Notes: generated from the sequence alone by a model not told the origin. Positions 13,224 to 22,944 are shown, numbered from the stretch's first letter. The stretch is DNA of 64,000 nt from Halapricum hydrolyticum (GCA_025517565.1 JAOPKD010000003.1:124001-188000); one strand, 5' to 3'. Translations and numbers: made by a program.

Positions 13224-15032
13224 ATGAGTGACACAGCAGACATCGGTCGGCGCGAGCAACTCCAGGCACTGATCCGGGTTGCGAAATACCGGCCGCGTCT
13301 CACTGCGGCGATCATCATCGGCGGGGTCTTCGCGGCGCTACTAGAGGGGGTTGGCCTCGGATTTATCCTCCCGATCGTCGAGATCGTGCAATCGCCTGGC
13401 GATCCGGCCCAGCAGGCCGACGGCATTATGCTGGCGTTCGTCCGTGCCTACGAGTTCCTTGGGATTCCGTTTACGCTGGGATTCGTCATCGTCGGCGTGA
13501 GTGCCGTGCTGACCGTGCGGTGGACACTGACGTTCTTCGTGCGGTGGATGCGGAGCGCGCTCTCGATCGATTACACGCGATTCTTGCAGCGAGAGTCGTT
13601 CGATCATGCACTTGATGCGCGGATTGAGTACTTCGACCAAGAGGGGTCTGATGATATACTGAATGCGATCGTCACGCAGTCCGAATACGCAGGACGGACG
13701 ATCCGACATGTGATTGACTTCATCGAACAGGGGTTCTTGACACTGATGTACCTCCTAGTTGCGCTAGTCATTGCACCGCTTCTTACCCTCTTCGCACTGG
13801 TGTTTCTCGGCGGTTTTGCGGTGTTGTTCCGGTTTGTTATCGAACCAGGGTACGACCTTGGAGACGAGGTTGCAGATGCCAACGAGCGGGTCCAGCAGGC
13901 TGCGCAGGCCGGGACACAGGGGATCCGTGATACCAAGCTGTTCGGACTGAAGAGCGAACTTTTTGATGATTTCACTGATGCAGTGAATCAATACGCTGGT
14001 TCGCTTGTCACGCTGCGACGTAACGAGCAGGCGATCAAGAACTTCTACAATCTGCTGACTGCGGTATCGGTGTTTGTGCTGATTTATGTCGCACTGACAT
14101 TCGCGAACCTCTCGCTTGGTTCGCTCGGTGTGTTCCTGTTCGCGATGTTCCGACTTGGGCCGAAAGCGAGCAACTTGAACTCGAAACTCTACAGGATCGA
14201 GAACAATCTGCCTCACTTGGTCCGGACACAGAAATTCATTGATGAACTTGAGCGTAATACCGAGCCGACGGACAAATCGGAACCCACTCCAGACGAGATT
14301 CGGACAGTTGAGTTCGACGATGTGTGCTTCTCCTATGAGGGACAAGAAGAAGAGGCCATCTCAGGTGTGTCCTTCGAGTTCGAAAAAGGCGAGTTCGTCG
14401 GGTTCGTCGGCCAGTCCGGGGCCGGGAAGTCGACGATTGTCTCACTTTTGCTTCGAATGTACGAACCGGACTCCGGAGAGATCCGGGTGAACGGTCGGTC
14501 AATCTACGAGATGGATATTGACGAGTGGCGCTCACGAATCGCTGTCGTGCGGCAAGATCCGTTTATTTTCAACGACACCTTACGGTACAACCTGACGATT
14601 GGGAACCGAGACGTTGCTGAAGGAGAACTCGACAGAGTGGTTCGGGTCGCCAAGGTGGACGAGTTCTTCGGTGACCTGCCGGATGGATACGAGACGCAAC
14701 TGGGCGACGACGGCGTTCGGCTGTCAGGTGGACAGCGTCAGCGGGTGGCGCTGGCTCGGGCGTTGTTGAAAGACGCCGATGTGCTGGTGCTAGACGAGGC
14801 GACGAGCGATCTTGACTCGAATTTGGAGAAAGAGGTCCAGCAGTCAATCGAGAATATGGACCGTGATTACGCGATGATCGGTATCGCACATCGGCTCTCG
14901 ACAGTGAAGAACGCGGATCGTATTTACTCGGTGGATGCAGGCGAGATTGTCGAAACTGGAGAACACGAGGAGTTGATCGATCAAGGTGGGCAATATGCGG
15001 AGCTGTATGCGATTCAGTCGCGAAGCGGATAG
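13224..15032 (+). CDS. ABC exporter (fused membrane and ATPase), lipid/glycan flippase-like
   Basis: 602 residues. Six membrane segments occupy about residues 30-320 and an ATPase domain follows from about 345: Walker A GQSGAGKS near residue 396, signature LSGGQ near 500, Walker B VLVLDEATSDLD near 520 and the switch His in GIAHRLSTV. This half-transporter works as a homodimer, like MsbA or PglK. Its place in a glycan cluster suggests that it flips a lipid-linked oligosaccharide or exports polysaccharide (inference). It is intact. Confidence 0.85.
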   Translation: MSDTADIGRREQLQALIRVAKYRPRLTAAIIIGGVFAALLEGVGLGFILPIVEIVQSPGDPAQQADGIMLAFVRAYEFLGIPFTLGFVIVGVSAVLTVRWTLTFFVRWMRSALSIDYTRFLQRESFDHALDARIEYFDQEGSDDILNAIVTQSEYAGRTIRHVIDFIEQGFLTLMYLLVALVIAPLLTLFALVFLGGFAVLFRFVIEPGYDLGDEVADANERVQQAAQAGTQGIRDTKLFGLKSELFDDFTDAVNQYAGSLVTLRRNEQAIKNFYNLLTAVSVFVLIYVALTFANLSLGSLGVFLFAMFRLGPKASNLNSKLYRIENNLPHLVRTQKFIDELERNTEPTDKSEPTPDEIRTVEFDDVCFSYEGQEEEAISGVSFEFEKGEFVGFVGQSGAGKSTIVSLLLRMYEPDSGEIRVNGRSIYEMDIDEWRSRIAVVRQDPFIFNDTLRYNLTIGNRDVAEGELDRVVRVAKVDEFFGDLPDGYETQLGDDGVRLSGGQRQRVALARALLKDADVLVLDEATSDLDSNLEKEVQQSIENMDRDYAMIGIAHRLSTVKNADRIYSVDAGEIVETGEHEELIDQGGQYAELYAIQSRSG

Positions 15033-15134
15033 AACGTTGACCATATCGAAAGAAGTGGCTCTGGTGAATAGCTGGATAGCGTCGGTTTGGACCGTTAGAA
15101 CTAGGAAGATGAAGCGGGAAATCGCCGATGCTCT

Positions 15135-15450
15135 ATGTCGAAAATTTCCCGCTTCACGAGTCAAGTCGTTTAGTTAGCTAAAAATGTTGTTGGTGGCCGA
15201 GGCGAAGTCGCCGCCCCCGAGGAGGGTGGCGGCTTCGCCGATTACGCCGTCGTATCGCTGCATTATCTGCGGGTTTACTTGGAGAATTCCTACCGAGAAA
15301 CGTTGGACCTACTGAGCGAGATGTCACCATATTCTCGGGGAGATCGGCCTTGAACCGGCCGATCTCTCGCATCACTCGACGTTAGTGAAGTGGTTTGATA
15401 GAATCAAGACAGCACTCTGGCGGGTGCTGCTGCGCCGGTCGGCGCAGCTG
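15135..15450 (+). pseudogene. IS5-type transposase N-terminal remnant
   Basis: From ATG 15135 the frame reads MSKISRFTSQVV, an in-frame TAG, then GGFADYAVVSLHYLRVYLE and YRETLDLLSEM, after which a frame change continues FDRIKTALWRVLLRRSAQL. This is the start of haloarchaeal IS5-family transposases. It carries at least one nonsense and one frameshift and ends near 15450, where IS110-type DNA begins. Confidence 0.65.
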
Positions 15451-15451
15451 A

Positions 15452-15673
15452 CTCGATGGAAACGTTGCTACCCCATGAGAGCGTGACACAAAGCATGGGC
15501 GCAAGAGACTGACGGTCGTGCCGTGCCGCAGAGCACGTGCAGCTGACTGGCCCGTGTGTGAAGGAAGCCGAGCCATGGGCGTTACAGCCCGACTGCGCCG
15601 AAAGCGGCAGTCGGGAAAGCCTGAATAGGTGCATCTCTGCTTCACGCACTGGTGTCTCGGGTGAACAGATTAT
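15452..15673 (+). ncRNA. Left end of an IS110-type element; possible bridge-RNA region
   Basis: The stretch before the IS110-type transposase start is non-coding and rich in paired segments, including cccgactgc/gcagtcggg around gccgaaagc (about 15579-15608). Elements of the IS110 group encode a bridge RNA in the non-coding region upstream of the recombinase. The position fits, but the RNA and its loops cannot be confirmed from sequence alone. Confidence 0.35.
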
Positions 15674-16070
15674 GTACCTTGGAATTGATGTCCACAAACG
15701 GTACGCACAGGTGGCAGTCATGGATGAGGTTGGTGAGATCGTCGAAGAGGTTCGCGTCGGAAGCGCGAACCTTGACGATCTCGCTCAGCGGTACGCTGGC
15801 GCTAAAGCCGCACTCGAAGTGACCAGCAATACTACCACATCCACGGTACGCTGTCGGAACATTTGGATGTGACTGTTGCCCATCCGAAGGAACTGAACCA
15901 GATCGCTCAGTCGGACAAGAAGACTGATCGCATCGACGCCAAAGAGATAGCGCGGATGGTCCGGTTGAACTCAGTGCCGGAAAGCTACGTCCCAACCGAT
16001 GAGGTCAGGGAAGCCCGCGCACTCGTGTGCGGGCGACAGACATTAGTCGAACGCTCATCCGTAGGAGATT
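15674..16070 (+). pseudogene. IS110-family transposase, N-terminal remnant with frameshift
   Basis: The start MYLGIDVHKRYAQVAVMDE and, in a second frame, HPKELNQIAQSDKKTDRIDA and EIARMVRLNSVPESY are the RuvC-like N-terminal half of an IS110 recombinase. A frameshift occurs near 15840 and the protein is cut near 16070. The C-terminal catalytic-serine domain is missing, so it is inactive. Confidence 0.75.
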
Positions 16071-16141
16071 GTGGATACTGCTGAGCGGTCGCTGCGGAGT
16101 CGAAGAGGACAAGGGCACCGCGGCAGCGGTGCCCGACACGA

Positions 16142-17026
16142 ATGATTCCGCTAGATGTGTTTGGGTCGGAATCGGTCGCAGCGGACCTGCTACAACAGGT
16201 TCGCTGGCGTGACGGTGTAACCTGTCCTCGCTGCCGTTCTGACCGGACGGTCAGAAACGGCAGCTACGGGGAGTTTCAGCGGTATCTCTGTAAGGATTGC
16301 GACCGCACGTTCAACGACAAGACTGGCACAATTTTCGCTCACTCGAAGATTGCGCTCCGACGGTAGTTGTTCTCGATCTACGCGTTTCTCCGCTTTAACA
16401 CGAGTCTCCGGCAATTACAGTGCGAAATCGGGGTGACACACAAAACGATCCACCGGCGCATCGAGCGCTTCACCAGAGCGCTCGATGCGCCTTCCCTCGA
16501 TCTCGTTGGCCCGGTCGAAATCGACGAAGTGTACGTTTCTGCCGGGAAGAAAGGCCGCGAGCGCGACCGACCGTCGCGCTCGCGTGGTCTATCCACGCGA
16601 GGGCGTGGTTCGTATAACGGCGACAAGCCACCCGTTTTCATCATCGCCGACCGCGGCACTGGCCAACGGTACGTGATCCCAGCGAAAGCCGCAGATGAAT
16701 CGACGATTCGACTCCTGCTAGCCGACCGCCAGCAGGAGTCGCTCACTGTCTATACCGACGGCTTTCGGGCGTACGAACCGCTCGAAGCGGACGACGCATT
16801 CGACCGCGAATACGTCGTCCACGGCGACGGCGAATACGCCGACGACGAGGTACATGTCAACACCTGCGAGAGCCACGCGTCGCAGGTGCGACGGTGGCTC
16901 TCGCCCCACCGAGGTGTCTCAAAGGACAAGCTGACACAGTATCTCAGAGCGTTTCAACTACGACGGAAGTTATACCGAAAACCGGGCCGAAAAGCGCTCA
17001 AACGCGCCATCCAAGCGACGCTCTGA
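16142..17026 (+). pseudogene. IS1595-family (ISXO2-like) transposase with one amber codon
   Basis: The first part has a zinc ribbon (CPRCRSDRTVRNG, CKDCDRTF) and ends at a TAG at 16364. The frame then stays open to 17026: FSIYAFLRFNTSLRQLQ, EIDEVYVSAGKKG, YTDGFRAYEPL and HVNTCESHASQVRRWLSPHR, the DDE/N core of the ISXO2-like family. Only the TAG, at a position where Trp (TGG) is expected, separates the halves. The element is otherwise full length. A gggcaccgc/gcggtgccc hairpin lies at about 16112-16135. Confidence 0.8.
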
Positions 17027-17034
17027 AATCAACA

Positions 17035-17322
17035 ATGTGCTACACAAGAGCGACCTTTCCAAATACCCGGCTGCGCGAGCTTGCTCGCGCAACCGGGTTG
17101 GTCCAGCGTGATAGCGGGAATCTGGAGCCTGATGCTTTGTTTTGGGCGCTCACGCTCGGATTCGTCGCCGCTCATTACGGGACACTCGAAGAGTTCCGTC
17201 AGGAGTACATCGATACCTTCGGCGGAACGCTCAGTTACGCTTCGTTCCACGGGTGGTTCACAGAACGCCTCTGTGCGTTCCCCCGAGAGGTCCTCAAAGA
17301 AGCGCTTGATGTCTACAGTCCG
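17035..17322 (+). pseudogene. IS4-type (ISH8-like) transposase N-terminal remnant
   Basis: The frame from ATG 17035 reads RLRELARATGLVQRDSG, LFWALTLGFVAAHYG and SYASFHGWFTERLCAFPREV, the N-terminal part of haloarchaeal IS4-family transposases. It stops matching near 17320, right at the end of the glycosyltransferase gene on the other strand. The catalytic core is absent. Confidence 0.65.
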
Positions 17323-17323
17323 A

Positions 17324-18421
17324 TCATATATCGTTTTCTTCCGTGTCAAGGAGCACATCTGCATATGCATCACGTAACCTCTCTAGATCAAATCGTTCGT
17401 CCAGCGAAACTGGATTATGTTGTTGCGTTATAATGGACGGAAGCTGCGAATCATCAGTAAACGTTGCACTTGCTACTGACGCGCTATCTCCCACATTCCG
17501 CGAAATAGTCGGTGTATCGCAGGCCGCAGCTTCCAACAGCACGTTCGGAAGTCCCTCGATTAGTGATGGATGAACAACCAGATCAGTGGCTCGGTAGTAA
17601 TCCGGCATCTCCTCATAATCAACACGTCCAAGCGGTTCCACACCGTGCGTGGCCGCTAATTCCGGCCGCATTGGACCATCACCAAGGAGATACCATCGGA
17701 AAGACACACCCTGATTGGAGAGTGTCTTGGCAGTCTTGATGACCGTCTCCATTCCCTTCCGCTCTGTGAGCCTTCCAACTGTGAGCAGTGTCAGGTCTTC
17801 TGAAGAGAACCCAAGCTGGTCGGCTAGCTCTTGCTCTCGGCTCTCGGAGACCGGCAAAAATAGATCACGATCAATTGGCTGTGGGATTTCCCGAATGGGA
17901 ACACCACGCGAGCGTCGATCTATTTCTTGTTTCCCGTGAGGTCCAAGGACAATTATTTGGTTACTCCACCGAGCAGGGATTTGACCAATGACGTTGTTCA
18001 ACCCAAAGGCACGGATCTTGTCAAGACCACTCGAAAATTTGAATTCTCTAAAATTATCTCCTGCGAACCGTGTTAGGACAGGAGTAGAAGTTCGCCGTCC
18101 TGCGAGAATGGCCGCAGAACCGTGCAACGGAAATTTTGTCACCTGAAATAAAACACCAACATCGTTTGTTCTAGCATACGTCTCTAGCCCCTTGGTGAGT
18201 GTCTTAAGGATGCCAATCGCCCGATTTGATGTCTCGAAACCAGGATCAACCTGTGTATATCCATCAGGAGTATCGACATTCTCAGAGACGACTAAATCTA
18301 GGTCAAAGTCGACCGAATGATCCCGCAGTAGATCGTGAATATTCGTAAGCAGCGTCCGGACATTCCCGGGTAATCGAGTCCCACCCACAACTCCAACTCG
18401 AATATAATCTCGCCCAGTCAT
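17324..18421 (-). CDS. GT4-family glycosyltransferase
   Basis: About 365 residues from ATG 18421, chosen because it gives the ATGA overlap with the upstream gene. The second Rossmann domain shows LLTVGRLTERKGMETVI, LLGDGPMRPEL, and the donor-site acids in HPSLIEGLPNVLLEAAAC. Retaining enzymes of this family add hexoses from nucleotide sugars to lipid-linked glycans. Its base composition is clearly lower in GC than neighbouring genes, a sign of recent transfer. An insertion-sequence relic abuts its 3' end but the stop looks natural. Confidence 0.85.
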   Translation of the reverse strand: MTGRDYIRVGVVGGTRLPGNVRTLLTNIHDLLRDHSVDFDLDLVVSENVDTPDGYTQVDPGFETSNRAIGILKTLTKGLETYARTNDVGVLFQVTKFPLHGSAAILAGRRTSTPVLTRFAGDNFREFKFSSGLDKIRAFGLNNVIGQIPARWSNQIIVLGPHGKQEIDRRSRGVPIREIPQPIDRDLFLPVSESREQELADQLGFSSEDLTLLTVGRLTERKGMETVIKTAKTLSNQGVSFRWYLLGDGPMRPELAATHGVEPLGRVDYEEMPDYYRATDLVVHPSLIEGLPNVLLEAAACDTPTISRNVGDSASVASATFTDDSQLPSIITQQHNPVSLDERFDLERLRDAYADVLLDTEENDI

Positions 18422-19230
18422 ATATTTGGCTGAATTTGATTCATACAGCCACATTCACTTGTGCTCACAAAAGATGTGCACAGCTCCTGGAATGTCTCAA
18501 GGTTATCGGCGAGATCCATACAACCAGGATGAGCTAAAATTGTTGCAACCTCATCCACAGCAGTCAGATTATCGACTATGCTCAAAATTTCTCTTTTCCA
18601 CTCCCTGACTGAATATGACTCATTACCGAACGGTCCTTCGAAATCGCTCTCCTCAACGAATTCAGGCGTCCGGAAGGCATGATATATGTACTCGTGATCC
18701 GGCGGCGTATTGATCGGAACGACAGTCAACTCACCCTGCTTCCGAACTTCTCCTTCGGGCTCAACCACGTCCGAGAAGTGAGTGATACCATACTCAGCGA
18801 GCAACTCCGCCGTATGCTCGTCGTGCCGATAGGCGTGATCGCGCCAGCTCGTGATCTCAGCACCCACAGCCTCCAGAGCCTCGATAGTCTTCCTGATCTC
18901 GTATGCCTGAAACGAACGCGGGCCGTTCCAGGAACCGATCCGTCCCCCCGTCAGTTTCTCCAGTGCACGCCATCCCTTGTGGACGGGCGTGGTAAAGCCC
19001 CAGTAGTTGTGGCCGCCGATCTCGACGTTGTCCATATTCGCAAGCGTTCGTACTCGATCCGGCTCTTCCACTGCGGCTTTCCCGGTGATGAACAACGTCA
19101 CCGGCACGTCGTACTCGGCAGCGATCTCCGCGTATTCGATGGCAGCTTCGACTTCCGTCCGATCCATATACTCCTGATCGCGCGTTTCCATCGACATATG
19201 GTGGACGTCGCCGGTGATGCAGACCGTCAT
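18418..19230 (-). CDS. Polysaccharide deacetylase-like protein (NodB fold)
   Basis: 270 residues. GDVHH at the N-terminus and EIGGHNYWGF are in the positions of NodB metal ligands, and WRDHAYRHDEHT follows. The family removes acetyl groups from N-acetylated sugars. The first motif is GDVHH rather than the usual T-F-D-D, so catalysis or substrate may differ. It overlaps both neighbours by 4 nt, so it belongs to one operon with the AlkP-type protein and two glycosyltransferases. Confidence 0.75.
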   Translation of the reverse strand: MTVCITGDVHHMSMETRDQEYMDRTEVEAAIEYAEIAAEYDVPVTLFITGKAAVEEPDRVRTLANMDNVEIGGHNYWGFTTPVHKGWRALEKLTGGRIGSWNGPRSFQAYEIRKTIEALEAVGAEITSWRDHAYRHDEHTAELLAEYGITHFSDVVEPEGEVRKQGELTVVPINTPPDHEYIYHAFRTPEFVEESDFEGPFGNESYSVREWKREILSIVDNLTAVDEVATILAHPGCMDLADNLETFQELCTSFVSTSECGCMNQIQPNI

Positions 19231-20741
19231 TCGAGGTATCCCAGGTCTTCGAGCCGATCTTGCACGCCCTCGCGAGCCGCGTCCGCCGACGACGTGACAG
19301 AGATCGGCTCACACGTTTCGTGCTCACCTCCGAAGAGGTCCAGTGGCTGCCCGTCCATATCTGTCGGGATCGGACAGTCGACGCTATCGAGCACAGTCGG
19401 AGCGATATCTGTGATCGAAATCGGCCCGTCGAGCGTGTCCGATTCGAGTTGCGGCCCATCTGCCAGGAAAAGCCCTGTTCGGACGTTCTCAGCCTCCCAG
19501 CGGCCGGCATCGTCGAACACGGGATTCGAACCGATCGCACCGCTGGTGTGGACGCCGGGTCGCTGATCGAAGACGATATCCGGCGCGTCTTCGACGTACG
19601 GACCGTCGTAGGCTTCTTCGCGGTGCATGACCTCGCGTGCGATCGGTTTCCCGTTCGGGCCAGTCAACGATTTGAGGTCGTCGATCAACTGCTCGGTCGT
19701 CTCCGGATCGTCGTCGATCACGTAGACCAGTCCCTGCCCACTCGCAACTGCTTTCGAGCGGTCCCAGTCGATCTTTTCGAGCTTCTGTTCTCGCTTGAAT
19801 CCCTCCTCGTCTTCCGGGATCGACTGTGTCACTCGCTCAGGCGCGAGAGTCGTGACCAGGTCATGGATTCCGAGACGATGGGCCAGTTTCGAGATGCGTT
19901 TTTTGTTGACTCCTACTCTCGTTAGTAGATCGGCGGTTTCCGTTTCAGTCACGAGATACCCCTGCTCTTCCAGCCAGGCGTTGGCATAAAACACGGTGTC
20001 GACGTCTTTACACCCGTGGTCGGACATAAGTAGCAACGTCGCGTCGGGATACTCCTCACGTATTTTCCCGATGTGCTCGTCGATGAGTTCCCAGGCACGC
20101 CTGGTCGGTTCCTCCCGCCAGAAGTAGTGCTGGAGCACGTTGATATAGAAGACCGTACAGTGTGCGACGTCGATATCCTGGTTTTCATCAAGCAGTTCGC
20201 GAAACGTCGTGAGTCGTTGCTCGATGAGATCGACAAGCGCGTCAGCTGCGGCACGATCATCCTTACTCGTGACTGGATTATCCGGGTGAAGAGTATATCC
20301 ACCATTGTCAAGCTGGTCTCCCAGCTCTGACGGGTGCGTATACGCGGACTGTTCACTACCGGGACCACCCGCGACCATGAATCGATCCACCTCGAACGGT
20401 GGATACGTCATGGGGAGATTGACGATGCCGGCGGTCTGTCCATCCTGATTGAGATAATCCCAGTAATTCGCACTCTTGAACGAGCGTGAATCGGGGGTCG
20501 TGAGCGTCCGAGCATCCGTATCGATCGCCTCCCACCAGTAGACGCCCAGCTTTCCCGGGTTTTTGCCCGTCGAATAGCACCGCCAGTTCGGGCAGGTGAC
20601 TGGTGGGAGAGCACTCTCCATATCAGTCCATACGCCATCCTCCCGAAGCGCCTGTACGTTCGAGAGCCGGCCGTCATCAAGCCACGGTTCCAGCAGCGTC
20701 CAGTTGGCCCCATCGAGGCCAAGTACAATCGTTTCAACCAT
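19227..20741 (-). CDS. AlkP-superfamily hydrolase/transferase (phosphodiesterase-like)
   Basis: 504 residues. The metal-binding N-terminal motif is VLGLDGANWTLL, followed by the nucleophile region PPVTCPNWRCYSTGKNPG, then LLLMSDHGCKDVDTVFY and RPGVHTSGAIG. These are the D...S/T...DH...H pattern of the nucleotide pyrophosphatase/phosphodiesterase branch. No signal peptide or membrane helix is evident. In a glycan operon it may add or remove a phosphate-linked group (inference). Ends 4 nt inside the deacetylase gene and starts 8 nt inside the glycosyltransferase gene. Confidence 0.75.
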   Translation of the reverse strand: MVETIVLGLDGANWTLLEPWLDDGRLSNVQALREDGVWTDMESALPPVTCPNWRCYSTGKNPGKLGVYWWEAIDTDARTLTTPDSRSFKSANYWDYLNQDGQTAGIVNLPMTYPPFEVDRFMVAGGPGSEQSAYTHPSELGDQLDNGGYTLHPDNPVTSKDDRAAADALVDLIEQRLTTFRELLDENQDIDVAHCTVFYINVLQHYFWREEPTRRAWELIDEHIGKIREEYPDATLLLMSDHGCKDVDTVFYANAWLEEQGYLVTETETADLLTRVGVNKKRISKLAHRLGIHDLVTTLAPERVTQSIPEDEEGFKREQKLEKIDWDRSKAVASGQGLVYVIDDDPETTEQLIDDLKSLTGPNGKPIAREVMHREEAYDGPYVEDAPDIVFDQRPGVHTSGAIGSNPVFDDAGRWEAENVRTGLFLADGPQLESDTLDGPISITDIAPTVLDSVDCPIPTDMDGQPLDLFGGEHETCEPISVTSSADAAREGVQDRLEDLGYLE

Positions 20742-21879
20742 TGTTCTCAGTATTCGTCAGCTCGCGAAACGAGGCGAACTCGCCGGAGATAGTCGACTTG
20801 ATCTGTGCATCGAAGGCGTCTCTGGAGAAGGTTTCGACATGTGCTCGCGGATCGCCGTCGATCCCTTCCTCTTCGAACCGCTGCACAGCCGCCCGGATTC
20901 CAGCTGCTGACCCGTCGTGGAGGAGTCCGTTATCGCCCTCGGTCACGAACAGCCCGGGAAACCCTTCGTCACGCGCGAGTACCGCTTTCCCACTGGCGTT
21001 GGCTTCGATCGGCACGATCCCGAAGTCCTCGTTGCGGCCGTTAAACACGAGCGCGCGACATCCGGCGAGTAAATCGTACTTTTCGGCCTCTGAAACGAAT
21101 CCGCGGTACTCGATGTTGTCGGCCCGATCAATCTCGCGACGTACGCTCTCGTCGATATCGCCTTCCCCACCGGCCAGCACGAGCCGTTGGTCGAGGCCCC
21201 GAAACGCCTCGACGATCTCGGGAACGCCCTTCTCCTCGTCGAGCCGGCCGAGATGCAGATAATACCCCTCATCGTCACCGACGTAACACGCCTCGGTATC
21301 GACGGGCGGGTAGACGACCGTCGAATCGCGCTCGTAGTATTTCTGCAGCCGTCTGGCGATGATCGGACTGTTCGCCATGTAGTGGTCGACACGAGGGTCA
21401 ATTGCCATATCGCGGGTCCGAAGATGTCGAATAAGTGGCCGAGCCACCTGCCCGACGATCGAATCCTTCCGGTCGTGATAGAGATCGTAAAACCACCGCG
21501 GCGGAGAGTGACAGTAGTTCAAATGCAGCGTGTCGTCAGGTGTGATGACCGCCCGTGTCGTCGATCCGGACGTGATCAGCACGTCGGGATTGCCGAAATC
21601 ACGCCAGTCGACGTCTTCCCAGAGCGCGTACTCGAAGACCCGACCTACACGACTCTGGAGACGACGCAGCGGCCACGGAGACAGTGAGGGCAGAACGTCC
21701 TGAAAGGATACGTCGCCGTACGGATTGGGAGTATCCGGCGACGGCATCCCCAACGTATAGACTGTATCCACGTCAAGCGCGTCGGCCATGTGCGTCACGA
21801 GATATTCGGCACCTCCCCAGGAATTGATGTGCCAGTGGGCAATAGCGATATCGAGATTCGCAAGCGAAATATCGGTCAT
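20734..21879 (-). CDS. GT4-family glycosyltransferase
   Basis: 381 residues. The acceptor-side motif HINSWGGAEYLVTHMADAL is near the N-terminus and the C-terminal domain has YYLHLGRLDEEKGV, LVLAGGEGD and FNGRNEDFGIVPIEANASG, with the two acids of GT4 donor sites. HLNYCHSPPRWFYDLY is typical of mannosyl/glucosyl transferases in this family. First gene of the four-gene overlapping operon reading toward 17.3 kb, or second after the AglG-like gene 37 nt upstream. Confidence 0.85.
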   Translation of the reverse strand: MTDISLANLDIAIAHWHINSWGGAEYLVTHMADALDVDTVYTLGMPSPDTPNPYGDVSFQDVLPSLSPWPLRRLQSRVGRVFEYALWEDVDWRDFGNPDVLITSGSTTRAVITPDDTLHLNYCHSPPRWFYDLYHDRKDSIVGQVARPLIRHLRTRDMAIDPRVDHYMANSPIIARRLQKYYERDSTVVYPPVDTEACYVGDDEGYYLHLGRLDEEKGVPEIVEAFRGLDQRLVLAGGEGDIDESVRREIDRADNIEYRGFVSEAEKYDLLAGCRALVFNGRNEDFGIVPIEANASGKAVLARDEGFPGLFVTEGDNGLLHDGSAAGIRAAVQRFEEEGIDGDPRAHVETFSRDAFDAQIKSTISGEFASFRELTNTENNG

Positions 21880-21916
21880 GTTCTTGTCTGCACCGGTCGA
21901 CTCAAAAAGTCTATCG

Positions 21917-22852
21917 TCAGCGATACTTCGTCATCCCGTAGAGATAGCCCATTCCGACCACGGCAGTCAGCGCGAACAGCATCAGCAACTGCATTCCCTT
22001 CTCACGCGAAGGGGCTCTGAGCAGCCCGGACACCCGGCCAGGGACGTATTCCCCGAGTAGTGCCCCGAGAAAGTCGGATTCCTCGTCACTCGACTCCCCA
22101 ACGAGCACTTCCATCGCTCGCTTGGAGTACCCCTGCCAGAAGGCTCGATCGAGCAACCACTTCGGGTCGGTCCGGTACTCGAAAACCTTGTGGGCGACTT
22201 CGGCCTTCGGATTGTACCAGACGCCCTGCCCGTACTCCTGTCGCAGACGCGCACCCAACTCCGTCTCACCGCCCTGGAGATTAGCGTCGCCCTGGCGACC
22301 CCCGATCTCCGAGTCGAACCCGTCGAGGTCCAGAAAGACGTCACGCCGAACGGAGATGTTCGATCCGAACGTGTTGCGCACCTCGCCGGCCGCCCCCCGA
22401 TCCCCGTCCGGTCCGAACCCGCGGTGGGTGACACCAACCAGCCAGTAGAACTCTTCAGGCAGGAACGTGGGCTTTCCCGCGACCCATTCGGGCACCATCT
22501 TGCCGCCGACTGCGATCGCGTCCTGCTGTTCGTAGGACTCGAGGAGGTGGGCCACCCACTCGGGATCGGCAACCGCGTCGTCGTCGATGAACGCGACTAC
22601 GTCCCCGCTCGCGATCTCTGCACCGTGATTGCGGGCTTCGAGCAGGCCGCTGTTCTCATCGAGCGCCGTGATCAGCACGTCCTCGCTGTCCCCGAAATCG
22701 CGCTCGAACTGTCGGGTGACCGCCTCGCTCCCGTCGCTGACGAGCACGAGCTCGACGTCGTCGTAGGTCTGTTCGCGGACGCTCTCGGCAGCGTCGAGGA
22801 GATCGTGATATCGATCGAGCGTGTGCGTGCACAGGACGACAGAGACGCGCAT
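21917..22852 (-). CDS. GT2-family glycosyltransferase, AglG/AglE-like
   Basis: 311 residues. The GT-A fold shows VSVVLCTHTLDRYHDLLDA, VSDGS, NHGAEIASGDVVAFIDDDAV and the acceptor-side GGETELGARLR. A C-terminal membrane segment (MQLLMLFALTAVVGMGYLYG) anchors it. The pattern matches AglG, the glucosyl-dolichyl phosphate glucuronosyltransferase of Haloferax. It is divergent to aglB, the usual haloarchaeal neighbour. The sugar added here cannot be deduced. Confidence 0.85.
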   Translation of the reverse strand: MRVSVVLCTHTLDRYHDLLDAAESVREQTYDDVELVLVSDGSEAVTRQFERDFGDSEDVLITALDENSGLLEARNHGAEIASGDVVAFIDDDAVADPEWVAHLLESYEQQDAIAVGGKMVPEWVAGKPTFLPEEFYWLVGVTHRGFGPDGDRGAAGEVRNTFGSNISVRRDVFLDLDGFDSEIGGRQGDANLQGGETELGARLRQEYGQGVWYNPKAEVAHKVFEYRTDPKWLLDRAFWQGYSKRAMEVLVGESSDEESDFLGALLGEYVPGRVSGLLRAPSREKGMQLLMLFALTAVVGMGYLYGMTKYR

Positions 22853-22944
22853 TCACTCGCCACTTCCGTGACCGACCGGCCTAAGCGTTGTCGTTCACGC
22901 CCGGACAACTCGCCTCGACTGGGTGCCCGCGTCCGATGGGACTT

